Positions 26,601 through 34,400 of a stretch of DNA of 64,000 bases are shown piece by piece. The notes under the pieces were generated by a model. It made no database searches. It saw only the letters and a list, made by a program, of their open reading frames with translations, and was not told where the DNA came from. This DNA is from Megaleporinus macrocephalus (taxonomy: Eukaryota; Chordata; Actinopteri; Characiformes; Anostomidae). Position 1 is the stretch's first letter. Each line of letters opens with the position of its first letter. The stretch covers positions 15,840,024-15,904,023 of the forward strand of contig CM038716.1 of assembly GCA_021613375.1 (NCBI GenBank), read 5' to 3'. The position numbers and the translations under genes are program-made.

Positions 26601-29022
26601 GATTTCTTCCTTCTTTCAGTAGTTGATGATTGATTAGAGGCTCCGGGTGGAAGTATTCACAAAATCAATGAACATGCAACCACCTCTGCAGTCATTAACA
26701 ATCAGTCTAGTGAATAAATGAATCTTGTACAAGAGTCTTGCACTTTGATCAGTGCTACGCTGACCTACACAGTGCATCTACAGACACTTTAATGATGTAC
26801 TCTTTTCCAACAGGAGCCTAGGCTTAATCCCAGTCCAGAAAGCCAACCCAAAATGCCCAAGGATATCGAAACAAACGGTCTTATTAGTGACTTTGGCTAC
26901 TTTAAGGTGCACCTATTGCTGACACAAGCGTAAACTGCATGCATCCGGATGTATAATCTCCATAGAGAAGCACTGACCAATAGAATGATGCCCCATGCCA
27001 AGTGACAGCCAGTGAAGTTATTAAACTCTCCGGCATTGGACTGTGAAGCAGCTAAACTTATCTGGAGTGATGGAGCACCATCTAATAACTTTAAGATGAG
27101 TCATAGTAGGAGTGAGAAAAAAGACAACAATATAACTTCACAATATACTACATGAATCACATTATTTATTGTTCTGAGGTTTTATATGCTCCACATATAA
27201 AAGTGCTAGGAAGAACTATAAACAAAGGAATTTCGTTCAATGTTTCACATCTTACATTGTTCTATATACAGCTGAACAGGACTAATCTTGCTCTACTTGT
27301 AATAAAACATGCAGTCTGTCAGAGTGTATCTAGTAATGCTGCGTCTGGTTGCTCATTGCGAGGTTGTATCACTGCTGTTGGGGGAAAACCTTTCTCCAAA
27401 ATGTTAAGTTTAAAGGATAAAGGAAAGGAGGTTCTACAGCAAAATAATAGATTATGAACTTGTAATTGCAGCGCTGCTCCATTCTGTTGCTTGTCTGTAG
27501 ATACGCTTATCACATGGAACAAGAAAGCATGGATGAGAAGACAACCCAGCTTTTTTCTTTGCTGTGTTAAAAAGCACATCAGGTGCATCAGGTATACACT
27601 GACTGCAACTTTAGCAGTTTCCATTCACGTCAAAAGCTTAAAGGTCATGTTATACATCACATCTCGTACATTCGCGTATCATAAAGAATCCAGAGTTCAC
27701 CAGTTGTAAATGTGACTTCGTCTGCCATTTAATAACTTACAAGTTGTCCTTAAACATGGTATATGGTAACATGGTATTTCTCACTTTCACGTAATAAATC
27801 ACGATAATGATAAAATACTGTCATATCACCCGCTCCAAAGTTATAATGACGTTAGTGATCCAGAACTAACATCATCCAACATTAGTACCCGATCTCATTA
27901 ATGCTTTTGTGGCTCAATTCAATCAAATCCTCACACCAGGAGAGCCTTCGGCTACAGAAAGGAGCGGAGAAGCTCCCTAGTAATACCATTGCGTTCACAA
28001 GATAAGCAGGTGTCTACAAACATGTGTGTATATATGTAGGGTGGGTTTCCTGGTCAGGGATTAATCTTAGTCCCGGAAAACATTCTCTATACAATCTCCA
28101 GTTGGAATGCTGTTAGTCCAGGAATAAGGGTTTAATCCTAGTCCGGGAAAGCGAGCCACCGGTTAACAGAGCTTTAGCCCTGGGGTTAGGTTTCAACACT
28201 GAGTGTCATGTTTGACAGCAGCGAGTTTGACTCCGGTAGTAAACAAACTCGGATTGCTCTCGGAAACCACACAAGCAGTTGCATTGTACTTTGTATCAGG
28301 GAGGTGCGTTCCGTGTAATGTCTTTAAAGCACTGCTTACCACTGAAACGCACTTCAGACACAGTTAAGTAGTTCAGAAACGTGACAGGTAACGGACATTA
28401 CAGCCAAGACCGAGAACCCTTGCCCTGCCTCTCTGCCCTGCCCTGCCCTGTCTGTCCGTCTGGAGTGACCGTAAAACTCAGACTCGCTATTAGTTTGCTG
28501 GACACACTCAACTGCCTGCTTAAATTCTTATTTAAATTTCTCGTTCCTCCTTAAACGGTGCAGCAGTTACATTCAGAATCTAACGTTAACTTCAGCCACG
28601 TCTTTCTTCAGATTTACGCTCAATAACGGGTCCACCCTGACTGACTGAGCGGCAGCACAGCTAGCTAACGCTCCCAGCCCACATACCACGAACACATACA
28701 CAACACGCTGCTGCTTGTAGGACCGCACGAACCGCTTAACAAGACAGACCCCACCTTCCAGCCCAACCTTCAAGAACGGCAGCTGGCTAGCTCCGGTTAG
28801 CCGTACGGCTAGCTGACCGCGTTAACGGCTCAACATGTCTGCCGAGCGGCGGTTAAAGCAGAGCCGTCTTCAGCGCTGAGCTTCTCGCGCCGCGGGCCGC
28901 TGAAGCTAAGCAGGTAAAGCGCGACCGCGATTAACTGCCGAGCGAGCGAGCGATTAACGGTTACCTCTTTTGACGGCCTCGTCGTAAGAAAGGAAACCTA
29001 TCCGTGACTCTTTGGCCCCCAT
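316..29022 (-). CDS. usp32: usp32 5' part: coding exons 1-8 of ubiquitin-specific protease 32 (EF-hand N-terminal region)
   Basis: USP32 is a large (about 1600 residues in human) membrane-associated deubiquitinase acting on late endosomes and lysosomes. Only its N-terminal 309 codons are here. Exons, in transcript order: 28965-29022, 19886-20013, 12950-13055, 11714-11832, 9781-9940, 1068-1199, 662-769, 316-431; each has AG/GT borders on the minus strand and the phases join without a break. The start MGAKESRIGFLSY matches USP32, has A at -3, and G2/S6 fit an N-myristoylation signal. Two EF-hand loops are readable: residues 241-252 (DENRDNHIDFKE) and 277-288 (DVDRDGVLSRDE), both with the acidic ligands and the final Glu. 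The DUSP, ubiquitin-like and catalytic USP domains lie beyond the left edge. Exon 8 ends in phase 0 at ...RTDTLP. Identification is by recognition of the family's near-invariant N-terminus; I am very sure of it. Confidence 0.96.
1222..1251. repeat. (TAAA)n microsatellite
   Basis: About seven AAAT units in usp32 intron 5, some 20 bases from the exon 6 acceptor on the minus strand, where it reads as T-rich. Confidence 0.85.
1880..2930. mobile_element. Degraded Tc1/mariner-type DNA element
   Basis: The sequence follows a transposon family common in fish genomes: a start with AAATAAAAACAGAATGCAAA, then ATGTTTCCAAAAAGTTGGG, stretches that are the reverse strand of a transposase gene (for example CCAAATGTTTTCAGTTGGTG), and an end with the inverted start, ACTGCATTCTATTTACATC. 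The transposase frame is broken throughout, so it is a dead copy. Family identity is from memory of the consensus and its exact name is not claimed. Confidence 0.6.
7350..7446. mobile_element. hAT-like terminal fragment (ATCGGC-rich)
   Basis: A 100-base piece with repeated TATCGGTATCGGC-type words that ends in ATTGGTCTATCTCTA, like the termini of ATCGG-containing hAT elements of fish. No partner end was found nearby. Confidence 0.4.
7640..7840. mobile_element. MITE with long terminal inverted repeats
   Basis: The left end GTGTCCAACCCCAGTTCCAG and the right end (reverse complement GACCTCCAACCCTAGTTCTA) are inverted copies. Similarity continues for about 45 bases into the shared GCAGAG-TAGTTYC portion. 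The 200-base internal-loop structure fits a nonautonomous fish MITE with no coding content. Confidence 0.65.
8001..8178. repeat. Compound (AT)n(AC)n microsatellite
   Basis: About 41 AT units (8001-8083) pass directly into about 47 AC units with a few CG interruptions. The several apparent CVCV/YIYI reading frames across it are artefacts. Confidence 0.97.
10096..10149. repeat. (TTTA)n microsatellite
   Basis: About a dozen ATTT units with one interruption (AATATG). Confidence 0.9.
10150..10475 (+). mobile_element. Possible old Tc1-like transposase fragment
   Basis: The plus strand encodes a run with PESRPHLTDCAWDYWGSK, which resembles the SPDLNPIEHLWD block of Tc1-like transposases. The frame stays open to a TAG near 10473. 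The match is weak and no terminal repeats were found. Confidence 0.3.
10851..11018. repeat. GA-rich low-complexity tract
   Basis: About 170 bases that are almost purine-only on the plus strand (GAGAGA with GAGT, GAAA variants). On the usp32 coding strand this is a CT-rich tract. Confidence 0.85.
14187..14268. repeat. (CTAT)n microsatellite
   Basis: Twenty near-perfect CTAT units inside the LINE remnant. Confidence 0.95.
14701..14817. repeat. 13-bp tandem repeat, nine copies
   Basis: The unit ACTCTGGGTTTAA repeats exactly nine times. It starts within the LINE's last codons and adds an early stop in the original frame. Confidence 0.95.
17473..17940 (+). mobile_element. Nonautonomous hAT-type transposon with 8-bp target duplication and BED-finger remnant
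   Basis: The left end TAGTGTTGCGCCGATAC and right end (reverse complement TAGGGCTGCACCGATAC) are inverted repeats. The flanks are identical, GTTTTAAA (17465-17472 and 17941-17948), the 8-bp duplication hAT transposases make. Inside, ATG 17596 opens 41 codons (stop 17719) with VWQYF, then CKIC and ISRG, which is the start of a BED-type zinc finger as in ZBED/hAT transposases. The second half of the finger and the catalytic domain are gone. Confidence 0.88.
20615..20694. repeat. (TA)n microsatellite
   Basis: Forty uninterrupted TA units in usp32 intron 1. Confidence 0.97.
22060..22260 (+). repeat. Dispersed repeat family, copy at 22 kb
   Basis: It shares GTGGTTTAATGTGAAATGCC and GTTCACAGTGGTGCTGACAG with other copies in the window. 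Confidence 0.55.
22421..22941. mobile_element. TIR-type nonautonomous DNA element
   Basis: The left end CTCAAAGAGGACCCATTATG and the right end (reverse complement CTTAAAGGGAGCCTATCG) form imperfect inverted repeats around 520 bases with no open frame. AAAGRGGACC-type ends are common in fish DNA transposons. Confidence 0.5.
23322..23357. repeat. (AAAT)n short microsatellite
   Basis: AAATAAAT units with one TAC interruption. Confidence 0.8.
24880..25340 (-). mobile_element. Tc1-like nonautonomous remnant, copy 1
   Basis: Read on the minus strand it begins ACACTGTACGTCCAAAAGTA, the TIR of a fish Tc1-like family (ACACTATATGTCCAAAAGT type). It continues with family words such as ATTGCTAACAGAATGGCATA and CTCCATGGAAAAGCATTGC. 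The transposase is largely deleted. The same family recurs at 26880-27100. Confidence 0.6.
25380..26125 (+). pseudogene. Unassigned coding-like block in usp32 intron 1
   Basis: Two overlapping plus-strand frames, 25472-25738 and 25567-25926, cover one 450-base region of balanced composition unlike the surrounding AT-rich intron. The second ends TGA after ...VSWNCDVLHKALSGAV; AATAAA follows at about 26116. The switch between frames near 25570-25660 could be a frameshift in a retrocopy or an old transposon gene. I do not recognise the protein. The minus strand also has an 80-codon frame (25660-25902). It could equally be noncoding. Confidence 0.3.
26880..27100 (+). mobile_element. Tc1-like nonautonomous remnant, copy 2
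   Basis: The family of 24880-25340, here on the plus strand: AGGTGCACCTATTGCTGACA, then CATAGAGAAGCACTGACCAA and TTGGACTGTGAAGCAG. Only the 5' third of the element remains. Confidence 0.55.
28039..28160. mobile_element. 122-bp MITE in usp32 intron 1
   Basis: The ends are imperfect inverted repeats: left GGGTGGGTTTCCTGGTCAGG, right (reverse complement) GGTGGCTCGCTTTCCCGGAC. Both arms lead into GGATTAA near CCTAGTCC. It is 0.8 kb inside intron 1, next to the promoter. Confidence 0.65.
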
Positions 29023-29320
29023 GCTGCCCTCATTTCACTGGACTGAGGTGTAAATAAAAGCCGCTGAGCGCGGGAGCGGCGCCTGTTGCCTCGCTGCCCG
29101 CTTCTCTCCGATCAGATCCGCGACGTTTCGCTCCAAACTCCAGTTTTGGGTTGCAGCGAGTGACGCGCCTCCGCGACCCGGTCACGTGACCTCGGCTCCG
29201 AGGCGTCACCTGACAGACCGAGAGGAGAAGCGGATAGTACAGGCGTTGTTGTTGTTGTTGTGGTGGCGGCGGTGGCGGCGGAGGAGGAGGAGGAGTAAAG
29301 CTAGGTACCGTAAAGGGCGC
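28850..29320 (-). promoter_or_regulatory. usp32: CpG-rich promoter and 5' UTR of usp32
   Basis: This is the densest CpG stretch of the left half and surrounds coding exon 1 of usp32. It extends upstream (to the right) of the ATG at 29022. It contains the perfect palindrome GGTCACGTGACC (29180-29191), a CACGTG E-box in the exact CLEAR form GTCACGTGAC. A GTT/GGC/GGA trinucleotide tract follows at about 29243-29296. No TATA box is evident, as expected for a CpG promoter. The transcription start is not determinable from sequence alone. Confidence 0.75.
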
Positions 29321-29369
29321 TCCGCCGACTGTTTCAAGTTTCCTGCATGATTTAAGGACTGGGATGTGA

Positions 29370-29500
29370 GTGAAGTCATTCCGAGCGGTTTGGTGTGAAA
29401 TGCTCCACTGCAGAGAAACTTCCTCAGTCAGGACTCTTCACTCTGGCGGTGATGGGAACCAGACGTCTGTTACCTCTTACAGAAACTGAGCTCACAGGAT
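29370..29500 (+). repeat. Dispersed repeat family, copy just upstream of the usp32 promoter
   Basis: It carries GCGGTTTGGTGTGAAATGCT and GGTGATGGGAACCAGACGTC. The latter is identical to part of the 51.5-kb copy. Confidence 0.65.
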
Positions 29501-29912
29501 GGATGTCTTGTTTTTGTGTGTCATAAGTTTTGGCTTGTAGCTTATTTTAAAAAACTCATGACGGTACATGTCTAATCTAATAAAAGTTACACAAACACAA
29601 CATCCTGACTGACTTTACTATGTTGAAGGATCCACATACGTGTTATCTACTTTCCTTTCCCGCTGAGATCCTGGTGAGCCGTTTATGTGGTTGTAAAAAA
29701 CGTTGTAAAAACAGTCCAAGTTCATTTTCACATGAACATTTTCCAAAATCTCTTTATCCCTTAGAATTAAACGGTTGTGACCCTGCCTTAAAGCTGATAT
29801 ATGTAAATGATCTCTCTTCTGATTGGTTGCTCTGTGTTTCACCTCGTTTATAAATCAGGCCAGACTAAACGCTGTGGCATCAACTGTTGCAGGTAAAATA
29901 GGTGGATATATG

Positions 29913-29913
<1 letters not shown>

Positions 29914-29955
<42 letters not shown>

Positions 29956-29980
29956 TTATATATATATGTGTGTGTGTGTG
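29914..29980. repeat. (AT)n with (GT)n microsatellite
   Basis: TA-rich run with TTA interruptions, ending in a short GT run. Confidence 0.85.
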
Positions 29981-30959
29981 CTTTTACACCAAAAAGACTG
30001 AGGTCAACCTAGTTTACTTGGATATTGGCCCTTTAAGCTGCCTCCAAAAGCCGTGTAGGTTATGATTATGAGTGGATACTGAATATAATAATAAAATGAC
30101 AAAAAAATTCTCAAGAAAAGATGAGAATTTAACTGTAACTGATATCTTCTCTTTGTAAGAGGCTTCGTTGTGTCCCAAGGGGGCTCTGTGTGTTTTTTCT
30201 TGTGTTTGAGATGTTAAATGAAGGTTAGTTAAGTAATAATACTTCCTACTTTCTAATGTTTAACTGATCTGTTAGCGGACAGGAAAAAGGAAAAGACAGC
30301 CACGGACTAAATAGCTTTTCTAAATAATTAGTAACAAAATAGTCCTCAGTGACAGTGCACAGAATAAGTTTTTTACATTAATGATATTATTTTCAAGCTG
30401 TGTCAGTTTTCTTTCTAGTAGTGAAGTATTTATGTATAAATTATCACATTTTAATGTTCTTAGGTTTAATGTAATGTGACTTTTTCTTTCTTATTTCTTA
30501 ATGAATGACTTAAGTCATGCTGTCAGTGGAACATATGATCATTCTACTCTTGAATTATAATAAAAAGAACAGGCAAAGTAAAATATAAAATAATAAAACA
30601 CTTGGATTCTACCTGGTTTTATAAAAAGGGTAATTCCACAGTTCAAAAATTCTATATTTCAGGTTGATTTAGACACAAACATGTAAACAAATCATTACAC
30701 GTGGCTTGATATGAGGTGTGCACTGTACAGGACACATCCTGTGGTAGTGGTGGTGACAAGGGTTCATCAAGTCTGCAACACAAGCCTAGTAATTTTATTT
30801 ACTGTCCAGTGAACCTTCACATGTCCTGAGTTTTTATATGTAGTGCTGATGATGTTGGGAATTTGGGAATTGCTTTGCCTCGCCACATCCTGCATGTGCC
30901 ACTTTACCATGAATGCCTTAAAAAATGTTGTAGGCCAAACTTTTACCTGTTACATTGTT

Positions 30960-31140
30960 ACATTCATAACAATTTCATGCTATAACATTCTGTGAGTGAT
31001 CTTTTACTCACTCTCTACCTCCTATGACCACCACTGTGAACATATCTGACTGTGTAAGCTTCTCTAGAACGGAGCGTTTCACATGAAAGCACTTAAATGG
31101 CTTTATCCAGAAATGTTTAAAAATCGGTGGAGTTTCCCTT
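30960..31140 (-). repeat. Dispersed repeat family, inverted copy
   Basis: On the minus strand it reads GAAGGGAAACTCCACCG, then CATGTGAAACGCTCCGTTCT and TGTTCACAGTGGTGGTCATA, so it retains the presumed left end of the family. Confidence 0.6.
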
Positions 31141-31269
31141 CAAAGTAAACTGCCCAGGGAGCTCGCTGTTGCTGATAGCGCTCCTCTGGCGCCCTCTTGT
31201 GGCCAATTCTTCTCGTTACAAAATTCATGCAAACAGAAAACACAGACCTGTATGTACAGTAGGTGGCAG

Positions 31270-31499
31270 TAATGTGTTTATCGGCCAATCTGCTTAGGAA
31301 GAGGCGGCGTGTAAACGATGACAGTGTCTAAGAAAAGAGTTTGACAGCCCTGGCAATAAAACAATATACATCTGTTTTCATTGTTTATAAATCAGTTACG
31401 TTATCTGCCTCAGGACCGGCCCGGAGGAGAAGAGGTGGATGATGACGTTGTAGCCTGCTAGACAACCTGCTCACCACAGAGCAGAGAATTAGCCTGAGC
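31270..31499 (+). promoter_or_regulatory. Probable promoter and 5' UTR of the PI-synthase-like gene
   Basis: The region just upstream of the ATG has an inverted-CCAAT-like GGCCAATC (about 31283), a short GC-rich GGCCCGG patch and TGATGACG (CRE half-site) about 60 bases before the start codon. The ATG context is GAGCATGG. No TATA box is clear. The call rests on position and these motifs only. Confidence 0.4.
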
Positions 31500-34400
31500 A
31501 TGGCTCTTCACGTTTATCTGTATGTTCCTAATATAATCGGTGAGTGTGTATTAAACCATATCTCTATTTGAACTAGATACATTTCAGTGGTGGTGCTGCA
31601 GACCCGGGTCATGTTCTCATCCACAGGTTACATTCGGGCTCTTCTGGTGTTTTTCTCTTGGTGTGTCTACAGTCAGCCCGCACTGTTCCTTCCTGTGTAT
31701 GTCACATCTGCTCTGTTAGATGGTAAGTGAGGCTCTACAGACCCAGTTTAAGTCCATAAATAGAGAGTGTTCCTCTCACCCAGTACTTTATTACACCTTC
31801 TTGTATCTACACTCATTATCCTTAATAACAGCTCCACCTACAATACAGGTGCGCTTTGTAGTTTACAATTACAGACTGTAGTTCATATGTTCCTCTGTAT
31901 AGTTTGTTACCCTGTTCTTCAGTAGTCAGGACCACCACGGCAGTGTCACTGCAGTGCTGAGGACAGTCTACCACCCAAATAATACCTGCTCTGTGGTGGT
32001 CTTGACTGGATCAAGAGTGTAGATACAAGGAGGTGTTACTAATAAAGTGCTCAGTGAGGGTTTAATAACCAGCACAGAATCACAGTTATCTCCAGTATAG
32101 TAATTTTACAGAAGAGAACATCAACAATCTTTGTTAATATAAAATGTTATACTGGGTGATTTTTTGTAGCATTATTATTGGTCTGTTTATCCTGAAACTT
32201 ATAAAAGAGCAGCTGCCATGTTTTAATAATATAGACCAGAGGTCACTAATAGGCAGACCGCGGTCCAGGTCTGGACCCAGACGTTGTCCAACGCGGACCC
32301 AAACAGATAACTTTAAGAATGATTCAATTAATTATTTTTTTTTTTTTAAGTGTTAAACTTATTTTACGCGGTGGAGGTTTTCTTGTCTTTACGGTATTCA
32401 TGGTATTTTCCATGACAACACAGGGGGAGCCATCTTTGTTTACTTTGTGTTAGAACTTCGGTGCTCCGGCGGATACGTTTATACTAATTACAAACAAAAC
32501 AATAAACATATAAAATGACTAGCATAATATGTTCAGTTAGAGGGAGTCAGTAATTGGAAGAAGAGGAAAACTTGTCTTGAACAACAGCTTTACAAACACA
32601 GCACATAAAGATCAGAGTGTTGTAAAGCCGCCTTCCAAAGAAGACCACCTGCGTCTCTGACTAAAGCACTAAATTTAAAACATCCACCCAAAACCTCTGT
32701 ATGTCTGTTCTTACCATTCTGTGAAGGAGAACCAGTATCAGAGCATCCTTATCCAGAGAAATGGCTCGCTTGTGAAGCTCAGAGGAAGCAGATGCGTCAG
32801 GTGTCGGCAAGTTAAATAACTGTTTTATGATCAGTGTCCACCGCGCTAGGCTATCTGGGCTGTAACTAACACCCACACAGAGTGGCTCGGACAGCTGGCT
32901 TTATCTGGGTTTAACCGGCTTTCAGAAATATAAACTCACCAACTTTATGTAGGAGTACACGGCCCACCTTCACACTATGCAGGTACTGATACGCTTCACT
33001 ACTTTTATAGTTTTTCATTACCGAACCGTCTACACTTCGACTTTGTCCCGTTGGTCTTAACTTCTGTTTGTGGTGTGCAGTCGTTCTTATATCAGAGTTT
33101 TGAAGGAATGGTTTAGCGAGAAATTAATTTCAATAGTTTTCATCTTTACGTGTGCACCAACGCTATGAGGCTAATGTAGCTAGCACCATGGCTGCCTGCT
33201 CTTCTCCAATTAGCACTGTGTAAACCGCATGACTAAAACATCACACAGCATTACGGTGCTAATGTGCTTTCTGATATATAATATTATTGTATAAACTCAC
33301 CGTATTAGGATTATTATACAAAACAGCCTCAGTTCTTCATGGCATGGATTGTGGAAACATTCCTTTAAGATACTTGTCTATGCTGACATGATTGCATCAC
33401 GCTGGAACTCTTTCTGGCCATGAATCTCCTGTTCTACCACACCCCAAAATGTTCAGATTGATTTAGATCCAGTGTTGCTAACACCATTGAAAGAACATTC
33501 AATGCCATGTTCATGAAGCCAGTTTGAGTTGACTTTTGAGACATGGTGCATGATTGTGCTGGAAGTAGCCAATGTCAGTAGAAGAAGCAACGATTCTCAA
33601 ATAGGCTATAATGTTTAAATGATGATTGATTGATATTAACGAGCCCAAAGTTTCTCCACACCATTACACCACCTCCACCAGCCTGGACTGATGACATGGC
33701 AGGTTAAGTTCATTATTTATACTCTTGCTGACAAATTCTGACCTTACCATCCAGCTGCCTCAAGATACATCAGACCAGACTATGTTTCCCATCTTCAGTT
33801 GTCCAGTTTTGTTGAGCCTGTGCCCACTGCAGTCTTGGCTTTCTGTTCAGAAGTAGAATGCGATGTGGTCTTTTGCTCTCCCATCTGCCCCAAGGTTTGG
33901 AGTATTCTGATGCTCTTATGCTGACCACAGTAACTTCTGTCGGCTCACACTAGTCTGGCCACTCCCCGTTGACCTCTTTTCATGATCCAGAAGGTCAGAG
34001 GAACTGTCGCTTACAAGCCCAGGAGATCAGCAGTTGTAGAAATACTCAAACCAGCACATGAGGCACCAACATTCTAACGGTTGATTTAAACATTAGCTGA
34101 AGCCTCTGCCCCACATCTACATGATTTTATGCGCTGCTCTGCTGATTAGATGACTGCAGGAATGATAAGGTGTACAGGTGTTCTTAATAAGGTGCTCGTA
34201 AGTGGATCACGTTATCTGCTAAAACGGGACCAAGCAAGTCTAATTGAGACGACGTAGCAATCCAACATAGTATGAGGCAAGTATGTGGTGATTCAAAGGG
34301 AGTGTTTTTCTAAATGTATGCATAATTCAATGGTTAGACGTAAACAGTCATTCAGTGTGAATGAATGTGAAATGCCCTGTCAGAATTGTTCACAGTGGTG

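Larger units (their letters stand above)
20014..28964 (-). other. usp32 intron 1
   Basis: Noncoding 9-kb first intron. It holds (TA)n (20615-20694), a copy of the dispersed repeat family (22060-22260), a TIR-type element (22421-22941), (AAAT)n (23322-23357), two remnants of one Tc1-like family (24880-25340 and 26880-27100), an unassigned coding-like block (25380-26125) and a MITE (28039-28160). Other parts show nothing I can name. Confidence 0.65.
29323..31269. other. Intergenic spacer between usp32 and the PI-synthase-like gene
   Basis: AT-rich spacer between divergent genes. It contains two copies of the dispersed repeat family (29370-29500 plus, 30960-31140 minus), a possible weak third (30660-30790), and an (AT)n/(GT)n tract at 29914-29980. 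No coding potential is visible. Confidence 0.6.
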
